Source of the DNA: Ferruginibacter sp.
Lineage (GTDB): Bacteria > Bacteroidota > Bacteroidia > Chitinophagales > Chitinophagaceae
Assembly: GCA_030831725.1 (NCBI GenBank)
Contig: JAURKN010000119.1
Location: forward strand, 1 to 5,198
DNA length: 5,198 nt
Direction of reading: 5' to 3'
The position numbers were made by a program, and so were the translations under genes. This document shows positions 1 to 5,198 of this stretch, piece by piece. Numbering within the stretch: position 1 is the first letter of the stretch; each line of letters begins with the position of its first letter. The notes beneath the pieces were generated by a model that did no database searches, was not told the DNA's origin, and worked only from the letters and a program-made list of their open reading frames with translations.

Positions 1-2
1 CC

Positions 3-893
3 CTTCCCTATGTCAATAAAAAAATGACGAGGGGATTGTCATTCTCAACAAGCTATGTTCAAAGCAGAGAGTTTCCATATAAAACAACCAATGACAACAA
101 ACTGCTACAATTCAGGAATGACAGGTTCTCCAGAACTGCTTTTTCTTTTTCAGGCGCCTTAAGAATCCGGAACAATTATTACACAAGGAGTTCCATCGGA
201 GTACAATTGAATTATATAAAGGTGTCTGATAGCATCACCCAGTCCAAATACAATCCGAATTATTTTGGAATGAATCAATCATCTGTCTGGTTCAGCGACA
301 TATTCTATTCCCATCAGTACATCAATGTAGATAACGTGAACTATCCCAGAAAAGGAAAAGCATATTTTTTATCCATAAACAAAAGAGGATTGGGCTGGAG
401 TGGCGGAATCAACATGCTTTCGCTGGACATGTCATTTCGAAAATTTTACAAACTCCATCATGGATTTTCAGCCAATATCCTGATGTCGGGCAAATTGAAA
501 TTGCCTTTCAAACAATCCTATATCAATCAAAGAGCGATGGGATACGGCGACCATTACATGGATGGGCTTGAATATTATGTGATTGATGGTGTGGCCAGTG
601 GATTGGCGAAAGTGGGATTGAATCGGAAAATTCTTCATTTTAAAATTCCCATGCCATTCAAATGGAAAGAAGTGCCATATGTTCCCTTTACCTTTTTTGC
701 AAAAACATATGCCAATATGGGATATACGTACAACAGACCGGAGTATCGCGGAAACCTGAACAATCGTTTCCTATACAGCGGCGGCATCGGAATTGATGTT
801 TTGACATTGTATGATCTTCGTTTGAGTATCGAATACAGTATGAACCAATTAGGAGAAAAGGGGTTATTTTTACATACCAGAGGAAATCTTTAA
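3..893 (+). CDS. Omp85/BamA-like outer-membrane beta-barrel protein, C-terminal part (5' end outside window)
   Basis: The frame is open from the left edge (codons from base 3), so the ATG at 24 is probably internal and the N-terminus, including any signal peptide and POTRA domains, is missing. The 296 visible residues alternate polar and aromatic/hydrophobic residues in many short strands, as expected for a transmembrane barrel. YPRKGK (visible residues 114-119) resembles the YPxRG strand motif of the bacterial surface antigen (D15/Omp85) family. YMDGLEYYVIDG (185-196) sits where Bacteroidota members carry an RGxEYYVIDG-like loop motif. The end (GEKGLFLH, from 284) also fits this family. Such proteins insert or translocate proteins at the outer membrane; the specific role here is unknown. 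Two oddities: Asp replaces the expected Arg in the loop motif, and the last residue is Leu rather than an aromatic. The stop lies 12 bp before nadK, suggesting cotranscription. A non-Omp85 barrel is possible but less likely. Confidence 0.72.
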   Translation, partial: LPYVNKKMTRGLSFSTSYVQSREFPYKTTNDNKLLQFRNDRFSRTAFSFSGALRIRNNYYTRSSIGVQLNYIKVSDSITQSKYNPNYFGMNQSSVWFSDIFYSHQYINVDNVNYPRKGKAYFLSINKRGLGWSGGINMLSLDMSFRKFYKLHHGFSANILMSGKLKLPFKQSYINQRAMGYGDHYMDGLEYYVIDGVASGLAKVGLNRKILHFKIPMPFKWKEVPYVPFTFFAKTYANMGYTYNRPEYRGNLNNRFLYSGGIGIDVLTLYDLRLSIEYSMNQLGEKGLFLHTRGNL

Positions 894-905
894 AACATCG
901 GAATC

Positions 906-1784
906 ATGAAGATAGCGATATACAGTAGGGGCGTTGAAAATGACCAGATGAAGGATATCCATCATCTCTTTGATGAATTGATTCGAAACGGCGTTCAACC
1001 CATTTTTTATCAGGATTTTTTCAATCAATTCTATTCTTCGATAGAATTTCCGCATCAATATTCCACCTTTAATTCATTTGAGGACCTTGATCCTGAAACG
1101 GATTGTATGATCAGTTTAGGGGGAGATGGAACCATGCTCGATACGGTAACCATGGTAAGAGATTCAGGAATACCTGTGTTGGGTATCAACTATGGAAGAC
1201 TGGGATTTTTGGCCAATATCGGAAAGGAAGAGATACAAGGCGTTATCGCAACCATCGCAGACCGAAAATATGTATTGGACAAAAGAACACTGATTCATTT
1301 GGAAGCCAATCTGCCTCTTTTCGGCAATTCACCTTATGCGTTGAATGAATTTACGATTCACAAAAAAGACTCATCACCCATGATCAAGATACACACGTAT
1401 CTGAATGGCGAGTTTTTGAACACATATTGGTCTGATGGCATTATCGTTGCCACACCTACTGGTTCTACAGGTTATTCATTGAGTTGCGGCGGACCTGTTG
1501 TTTTTCCGGACAGCAGCAGCTTCGTGATCACGCCCGTTTCACCACATAACCTGAACATCAGGCCCATCATCGTTCCCGACAACAACATCATTTCCTTTGA
1601 GCTGGAAGGAAGAACAGACGGATTCATTTGCACATTGGACAGTAGAAAAGAACTGATTGGAAAAGAGGTTCAGCTTGCCGTAAAAAAAGAGAGCTTCGAC
1701 ATCAACCTGATCAGGCTCAACGAAAACAACTTCTTACAAACCCTCAGAAGCAAGCTTAGCTGGGGATTGGACAAGCGGAATTAA
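906..1784 (+). CDS. nadK: NAD kinase (ATP-NAD kinase)
   Basis: This cytoplasmic enzyme phosphorylates NAD+ with ATP to give NADP+, the only de novo route to NADP. The protein is 292 residues, normal for bacterial NadK. It carries the diagnostic GGDGT motif at residues 72-76 (Asp74 is the expected catalytic residue), NYGRLGFLANI at 95-105, the conserved Asn-Glu pair at 147-148, the DG at 177-178, and the nucleotide-binding glycine-rich stretch TPTGSTGYSLSCGGP at 183-197. After these comes the all-beta C-terminal segment with SPHNLNIRPIIVPD (212-225). The ATG at 906 is chosen because it starts directly with the first beta strand (MKIAIYSRG), as in homologues. No Shine-Dalgarno sequence precedes it, which is normal for Bacteroidota. 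It lies 12 bp after the barrel gene and 14 bp before the histidine kinase, so it is probably an operon member. Nothing is broken or missing. Confidence 0.97.
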   Translation: MKIAIYSRGVENDQMKDIHHLFDELIRNGVQPIFYQDFFNQFYSSIEFPHQYSTFNSFEDLDPETDCMISLGGDGTMLDTVTMVRDSGIPVLGINYGRLGFLANIGKEEIQGVIATIADRKYVLDKRTLIHLEANLPLFGNSPYALNEFTIHKKDSSPMIKIHTYLNGEFLNTYWSDGIIVATPTGSTGYSLSCGGPVVFPDSSSFVITPVSPHNLNIRPIIVPDNNIISFELEGRTDGFICTLDSRKELIGKEVQLAVKKESFDINLIRLNENNFLQTLRSKLSWGLDKRN

Positions 1785-1798
1785 GCAACCCCATTTTC

Positions 1799-2776
1799 AT
1801 GGCAAACAAATCCCACAAGATCCGATTCATCTATTTTTTTTACTGGTTTTTGCTGGCCTATATCCTTGCCGCATTGATTTGGTGGTATATCGCATTGAAC
1901 AGGCAAAACAAGATGATGAGTGAATGGAAGATGGCTGAAATCGCACTTAATGAGCCCGGTAAAGACCTGAAAATAAAAGAGATCCAGGAGGCGGAAGCGA
2001 GAAAGAAAGCGCAATATCTGGGCGAAGGTGCAATTTTTTTGCTGCTCATCGGAGCAGGAGCGATCATCCTGTTCAGGGCGGTGAACAATCAACTGAAACT
2101 CAGCAGACAACAGCAACATTTCATGATGGCCATCACCCATGAATTGAAGACACCGATTGCCGTTTCCAAACTGAACCTAGAAACCCTTCAAAAGAGAAAG
2201 CTGGATGAACAGCAACAGCAAAAACTGATTGGCAACGCATTGCAGGAGGCAAACAGGATGAATGATTTGTGCAGCAATCTCTTGCTTTCTTCACAAATGG
2301 AAGGTGGCGGATATGTGGTGACCAAAGAAAAAACGAACATGAGTGCCCTTTTGGAAAAATGCGTTCATGATTTTCAAATCCGTTTTCCGGAGAGAAAAAT
2401 AAAACACGAGCTTTTTGAAGATACTTTTGTTTTAGCGGATTCATTCCTCATGCAGATGGCGATAAATAACCTGATAGACAACGCCATCAAATACAGTCCG
2501 AAAGATACTGAAATAGAAATCAGTCTGAAAAAGATTGGTGAGTGCATTCAGATTCAAGTTGAAGACGAGGGCAATGGCATTGCTGTTGAAGACAGGACAA
2601 GGGTTTTTGAAAAATTTTTCAGAACAGGATCAGAGGCAAACAAAAATGCCAAAGGAACCGGCTTGGGTTTGTTTTTGGTGCAACGGATTGTGCTTGCCCA
2701 TCAGGCAAAAGTATTTGTAACAGACAATGAACCCAAAGGATCGAGATTTGTTATTCAGATGAAACCATTTATCTGA
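1799..2776 (+). CDS. Two-component sensor histidine kinase, two TM segments, no HAMP
   Basis: This membrane-bound sensor kinase should autophosphorylate on His and pass the phosphate to the response regulator encoded next. Of 325 residues, two hydrophobic segments (about 11-33 and 77-94) enclose a short charged loop of about 42 residues. The HisKA dimerisation domain starts near 104, with the H-box ITHELKTP (112-119; phosphoacceptor His114). The HATPase_c domain has the N-box NNLIDNAIKYSP (223-234), D-box DEGNG (256-260), F-box FEKFFR (270-275) and G-box GTGLGLFLVQ (286-295). All catalytic boxes are intact. Only about 10-15 residues separate the second membrane segment from HisKA, so there is no HAMP domain, and no PAS or periplasmic sensor fold is visible. 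It ends with two tandem in-frame stops (TGATGA). The ligand is unknown. It starts 14 bp after nadK. Confidence 0.95.
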   Translation: MANKSHKIRFIYFFYWFLLAYILAALIWWYIALNRQNKMMSEWKMAEIALNEPGKDLKIKEIQEAEARKKAQYLGEGAIFLLLIGAGAIILFRAVNNQLKLSRQQQHFMMAITHELKTPIAVSKLNLETLQKRKLDEQQQQKLIGNALQEANRMNDLCSNLLLSSQMEGGGYVVTKEKTNMSALLEKCVHDFQIRFPERKIKHELFEDTFVLADSFLMQMAINNLIDNAIKYSPKDTEIEISLKKIGECIQIQVEDEGNGIAVEDRTRVFEKFFRTGSEANKNAKGTGLGLFLVQRIVLAHQAKVFVTDNEPKGSRFVIQMKPFI

Positions 2777-2780
2777 TGAA

Positions 2781-2825
2781 GGATTGATACAAAATAGGGA
2801 TTAATGGAGTGAGGGATGGATTAAT
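2781..2825 (+). repeat. Three GGATT(A/G)AT repeats in the kinase-regulator gap
   Basis: GGATTGAT occurs at 2781-2788, GGATTAAT at 2798-2805 and GGATTAAT again at 2818-2825, with start-to-start spacings of 17 and 20 bp. The last copy contains the palindrome GATTAATC. The copies lie in the 60-bp non-coding gap directly before the response regulator start. Spaced direct repeats are how OmpR-type regulators bind, so an autoregulatory site is conceivable, but this is inference. The segment is short and A/G-rich, and no TAnnTTTG promoter is visible in it, so chance similarity cannot be excluded. Confidence 0.35.
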
Positions 2826-2836
2826 CAAAGAAAACT

Positions 2837-3541
2837 ATGGCTGATAAAAAATATTCGATATTGCTGGTGGAAGATGAGGAGAATCTTCAAGAGGCCCTAA
2901 AGCTTAATCTGGAGCTCGAAGATTATGAGGTGACAAGCAGTTTCAACGGAGCGGATGCCTTGGAGAAAGTGAGGCAGGAACATTTCGACCTGATCATTTT
3001 GGATGTGATGTTACCGGAATTGGACGGCATCTCTGTTTGTGAAACCATTCGTTTGCAGCACAACCAGGTTCCCATTTTGATACTCAGTGCGAAAAACAGC
3101 AGTGCAGACAGGGTACTCGGACTCAAAAAAGGAGCGGATGATTATCTGACCAAACCGTTCAATCTAGAAGAATTGCTGTTAAGGGTTGAAAAGCTGATTC
3201 GGAAGAACGAACAAATTGGGGTAACACAACAGATTCCGGACCGTTATCAATTCGGAAAAAATAAAATAGACTTCAACGCACTAACGGCAATCAATGCACG
3301 AGGTGAAAACATTGAGCTCACGAAAAAAGAAGCCATGTTACTCAAGCTGCTGGTGGAAAATAAAAACGAAGTGGTGACGAGAGAAAAAATATTGCAGTCG
3401 GTTTGGGGTTATAATGTTTATCCTACCACCAGAACCATAGATAATTTCATTCTGAATTTTAGAAAATACTTTGAAAACGATCCCAAAAATCCGACTTATT
3501 TTCTTTCCGTCCGGGGCATGGGATATAAGTTTGTCTTTTAG
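2837..3541 (+). CDS. OmpR/PhoB-family response regulator (receiver plus winged helix)
   Basis: This DNA-binding response regulator is the probable partner of the kinase just upstream. It has 234 residues, typical for the family. The receiver domain (about 6-122) has the acidic pocket E12-D13, phosphoacceptor Asp56 in ILDVMLP, Ser84 at the conserved switch Thr/Ser position, and Lys106 in the LTKPF motif. The winged-helix Trans_Reg_C domain (about 138-232) has the family's LTKKEAMLLKLL helix (161-172), VVTREKILQSVWG (179-191), the recognition helix region TTRTIDNFILNFRKYF (197-212), and the closing VRGMGYKF wing. The start at 2837 is the only sensible one before the first beta strand. The 60-bp leader after the kinase gene is the longest gap in the run and holds three copies of GGATTRAT. 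The stop overlaps the stop of the convergent dehydrogenase gene by 4 bp. Its targets are unknown; autoregulation is possible. Confidence 0.96.
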   Translation: MADKKYSILLVEDEENLQEALKLNLELEDYEVTSSFNGADALEKVRQEHFDLIILDVMLPELDGISVCETIRLQHNQVPILILSAKNSSADRVLGLKKGADDYLTKPFNLEELLLRVEKLIRKNEQIGVTQQIPDRYQFGKNKIDFNALTAINARGENIELTKKEAMLLKLLVENKNEVVTREKILQSVWGYNVYPTTRTIDNFILNFRKYFENDPKNPTYFLSVRGMGYKFVF

Positions 3542-4236
3542 AGATCTCCAAGCTGAGGCCTTATTATAATGTCTTCCACTACTGCTTGCGGACTTAATTG
3601 GGATGAAGCGTATACCATATCAGCGATGTCTGAAGCTACCATAATCCTGTTTTCACTGTTGTCGAATCCGGCCCAGCTGTCTGTCATCACCGCACCAGGA
3701 AAAACAGCGGTAACCTTGATACCATGATTTTTCAATTCATGCCTCAGGTTTCTTGTTAGTCCGAGCAATGCATATTTACTCACCCCGTAAAATCCACCTC
3801 CTTCATACGCTTGAAGAGAAGCGATCGAACAGAGATTGAAAATATGTCCGGATTTTTTTTGAATCAAATGGGGCAAGAAAGCGCGGGTGGTGTAAAAACT
3901 GCTGTAAAAATTTTGGTCCATCATGGCATGCAGTACATCTTCATTGTCTGTGGAAACCTGTCCGGGCTGATAGGTTCCGCAATTGTTCACCAATAGGTCT
4001 ACCGTTGATTTGGAAAGAACAAAATTCGCAAACTCAATAGCCCTTTCCTTGATTGATAAGTCAGCGGCGAAAACATCCACTGAAACAGAGGGATATAGCT
4101 TTTGAATTTCGTTTTTGGCAGCAATGAGATGGTCCAATGTTTTTGAACAAAGAAACAAATCGTGTCCATGGGAAGCGAATTTCATCGCTATCGCTTTTCC
4201 TATACCCCTGCTTCCTCCTGTTATGACCACTTTCAT
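3538..4236 (-). CDS. Short-chain dehydrogenase/reductase (SDR family, NAD(P)-dependent)
   Basis: This is a classical cytoplasmic SDR oxidoreductase of 232 residues with a single Rossmann fold. It has the cofactor-binding TGGSRGIG (residues 6-13), Asp59 in AADL contacting the adenine region, NNCG (84-87; a Cys variant of the usual NNAG), Asn109, catalytic Ser137, and the YGVSK motif with Tyr150 and Lys154 at the correct spacing. The PGAVMT motif follows at 180-185. Arg10 in the glycine motif mildly favours NADP(H), but this does not prove it. The C-terminal RPQLGDL resembles the ending of a common Bacteroidota SDR group related to 3-oxoacyl-ACP reductases; the substrate is not deducible. The start begins directly with the first beta strand (MKVVITGG), and a good promoter lies just upstream. 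It converges with the response regulator gene with overlapping stops and diverges from the HAD gene. Confidence 0.94.
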   Translation of the reverse strand: MKVVITGGSRGIGKAIAMKFASHGHDLFLCSKTLDHLIAAKNEIQKLYPSVSVDVFAADLSIKERAIEFANFVLSKSTVDLLVNNCGTYQPGQVSTDNEDVLHAMMDQNFYSSFYTTRAFLPHLIQKKSGHIFNLCSIASLQAYEGGGFYGVSKYALLGLTRNLRHELKNHGIKVTAVFPGAVMTDSWAGFDNSENRIMVASDIADMVYASSQLSPQAVVEDIIIRPQLGDL

Positions 4237-4257
4237 TTGTGTTACATTTTATGCAGA

Positions 4258-4288
4258 CAAAGATAAATGACACAACTGGTAAAACAGA
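4258..4288 (-). promoter_or_regulatory. Bacteroidota-type promoter for the SDR gene
   Basis: On the minus strand, TATCTTTG (4265 down to 4258) matches the Bacteroidota -7 consensus TAnnTTTG exactly. TCTG (4288 down to 4285) matches the -33 consensus TTTG at three of four bases, with a 19-bp spacer, the usual spacing. Transcription would start near 4250-4254, giving a short leader of about 15-18 nt before the ATG at 4236. Position and orientation fit the SDR gene. This was read by eye and has no experimental support. Confidence 0.58.
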
Positions 4289-4360
4289 TGATTTACGGCG
4301 ATCCGGCAATGTTGATGCCCTTTCTTTACCTTTATCATCCATTTAAGCAGAGCATCCATC

Positions 4361-5062
4361 ATGAAAAAAGAGTATCTACATATTTTTTTCGATCTCGACC
4401 ATACCCTTTGGGATTTTGAACTGAATTCCAAAACAAGTATGCACGAAATCTATAAACACTTTGAACTGGATGTTCTGGTTACCCGTGATTTCGATTCTTT
4501 TTATGAAACATATTCGCAGCATAACAAGCTGCTATGGGAGCGATTTCAAAAGGGACACATCCGCTCCGATGAACTGAAATGGAAACGCATGTGGCGAACA
4601 TTGATGGATTTTAAAAAACCGGATGAGGCATTGGCGGTCAAAATGAATGAGAAGTACCTCGAGGTTTTACCGACACAAAAAGCGGTTTTTCCCAATACGG
4701 TCGAAATCTTAACCCACTTGAAAGAGAAAAATTACTCGCTTCATCTAATCACCAATGGATTTGAAAAAGTGCAACAAAGGAAAATTGAGAATTGCGGTAT
4801 CGCGCCATTTTTCACGGAAATGATCACCAGCGAATCAAGCAATAGCATGAAGCCGGAAAAAGAAATTTTTGAAGCCGCATTCAAAAAAACCGGAGCGAAG
4901 GCCGAACATTCCATCATGATCGGAGACAATTTGGAAGCCGATATTCAGGGGGGAATCAACGCAGGAATGGACACCGTCTTTGTAAATCACGTCGGAGCCG
5001 AAGCAACCATAGATGCCACTTACGTGATTCATGACCTTATCGAACTGAAAAACATCCTGTAA
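4361..5062 (+). CDS. YjjG/YfnB-like HAD hydrolase, probable pyrimidine 5'-nucleotidase
   Basis: This is a HAD-superfamily phosphatase of 233 residues, probably cytoplasmic. Motif I is FFDLDHTLWDF (9-19), with nucleophile Asp11 and acid/base Asp13. The helical C1 cap spans about 18-100. Motif II is LITNGF (Thr131), motif III is Lys164 in MKPEKEIF, and motif IV is GDNLEAD (188-194) with Asp189 and Asp194 for magnesium. DLDHTLWDFE and the length match the YjjG/YfnB subfamily, whose E. coli member hydrolyses non-canonical and canonical pyrimidine nucleoside monophosphates as house-cleaning. The substrate here is inferred from family only; a general phosphoglycolate-phosphatase-like role is the alternative. 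The start at 4361 is right before the motif I strand. A weak -7-like TACCTTTA lies at 4327-4334 but lacks a -33 partner. It is divergent from the SDR gene across 124 bp. The stop codon lies inside the U-tract of the opposite-strand terminator. Confidence 0.93.
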   Translation: MKKEYLHIFFDLDHTLWDFELNSKTSMHEIYKHFELDVLVTRDFDSFYETYSQHNKLLWERFQKGHIRSDELKWKRMWRTLMDFKKPDEALAVKMNEKYLEVLPTQKAVFPNTVEILTHLKEKNYSLHLITNGFEKVQQRKIENCGIAPFFTEMITSESSNSMKPEKEIFEAAFKKTGAKAEHSIMIGDNLEADIQGGINAGMDTVFVNHVGAEATIDATYVIHDLIELKNIL

Positions 5063-5093
5063 AAAAGAATGGCCTCCAAATTGGAAGCCATTC
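5061..5093 (-). terminator. Intrinsic terminator for the minus-strand gene at the right edge
   Basis: An inverted repeat at 5067-5093 pairs GAATGGC with GCCATTC perfectly, then continues as TCCA/TGGA after a single C-A mismatch, closing on a loop of about five bases. Read on the minus strand, the stem is followed directly by six T (5066 down to 5061), the arrangement of a Rho-independent terminator. Read on the plus strand, the stem is followed by A residues, so it should not terminate the HAD transcript efficiently. It lies 18 bp past the stop codon of the small minus-strand gene. Confidence 0.75.
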
Positions 5094-5111
5094 AAAAAAA
5101 TGAAGATCGAA

Positions 5112-5198
5112 TTAGTTAGTGATTTCTGCAGTCTTCTCCTGAGTTTCTGCTTTCTTGTCGCAAGCCTTAGCTTTGTTGCAGCAAGTTTTTCCTTTAGC
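5112..5198 (-). CDS. Small Lys/Cys-rich protein, C-terminal end only (5' end outside window)
   Basis: The minus strand is open from the right edge to a TAA at 5112-5114, giving 28 visible residues. They begin AKGKTCCNKAKACDKK and end AEITN. The segment has eight lysines and three cysteines (one CC pair and one single Cys) and no hydrophobic stretch. Support for coding is indirect: an open frame to the edge, protein-like Lys/Glu/Ala/Thr composition, and a matching minus-strand terminator 18 bp downstream. Bacteroidota genomes often encode short secreted proteins of this Lys/Cys-rich kind with an N-terminal signal peptide, mostly of unknown function; metal binding by the cysteines would be a guess. 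The start, signal peptide and total length cannot be seen. The opposite strand also has an open frame here, but it is less likely. Confidence 0.6.
   Translation of the reverse strand, partial: AKGKTCCNKAKACDKKAETQEKTAEITN

Noticed and set aside
1781..2140. A 119-codon minus-strand open frame antisense to the histidine kinase.
   Set aside because: It lies wholly opposite the kinase N-terminus and H-box region, which is clearly coding; it has no domain-like features.
2133..2444. A 103-codon minus-strand open frame antisense to the kinase catalytic region.
   Set aside because: It is a shadow of conserved HisKA/HATPase coding sequence, with no start context or motif of its own.
3541..3548. The perfect palindrome GAGATCTC just after the response regulator stop.
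   Set aside because: It is only 8 bp, has no loop or U-tract, and lies within the dehydrogenase coding sequence. It is likely chance and not a terminator.
4327..4334. TACCTTTA as a promoter -7 element for the HAD gene.
   Set aside because: The last consensus base is wrong and no TTTG-like -33 element lies 19-21 bp upstream. It is mentioned under the gene but too weak to list as a promoter.
4061..4342. A 93-codon minus-strand open frame overlapping the start of the dehydrogenase gene.
   Set aside because: It is in another frame of the same strand as a clear SDR gene, shows no recognisable motif, and spans the divergent intergenic region.
5100..5198. A plus-strand open frame starting MKIELVSDFCSLLLSFC, which looks like a signal peptide, running off the right edge.
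   Set aside because: It lies antisense to the Lys-rich minus-strand frame; AAA/AAG Lys codons read backwards give Phe/Leu, which creates a false hydrophobic stretch. The adjacent terminator works only for the minus strand.

Overview
The window looks like ordinary chromosomal DNA from a member of the Bacteroidota, possibly near the Chitinophagales. The reasons are an Omp85-type outer-membrane barrel directly upstream of nadK, the absence of Shine-Dalgarno sequences before every start, one good Bacteroidota-type promoter (TCTG-N19-TATCTTTG), and family-specific protein signatures such as DLDHTLWDFE in the HAD hydrolase and RPQLGDL at the end of the short-chain dehydrogenase. The exact taxon is an inference.

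Layout: (1) From the left edge to about 3541 lies a plus-strand run of four genes: the C-terminal part of an Omp85/BamA-like barrel protein (cut by the window edge), NAD kinase (nadK), a two-transmembrane sensor histidine kinase, and an OmpR/PhoB-type response regulator. The gaps are 12, 14 and 60 bp, so they are probably one operon, with the last gap as a possible internal control point. (2) A minus-strand short-chain dehydrogenase/reductase converges on the response regulator, and the two stop codons overlap by 4 bp. (3) A 124-bp divergent intergenic region, with a promoter for the dehydrogenase, leads to a plus-strand YjjG-like HAD nucleotidase. (4) At the right edge is the C-terminal end of a small lysine- and cysteine-rich protein on the minus strand. 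It is followed by an intrinsic terminator whose U-tract overlaps the stop codon of the HAD gene.

Functionally, NadK makes NADP, which reductases of the SDR type commonly use, and the HAD enzyme is probably a nucleotide house-cleaning phosphatase. The histidine kinase and response regulator form a cognate pair whose signal is unknown; the sensor has almost no extracytoplasmic domain. No mobile element, CRISPR array, RNA gene or obviously new multi-gene system is visible. The points most worth a second look are the small Cys/Lys-rich protein, the altered loop motif in the Omp85 barrel, the repeated GGATTRAT motif before the response regulator, and the tight convergent gene ends.
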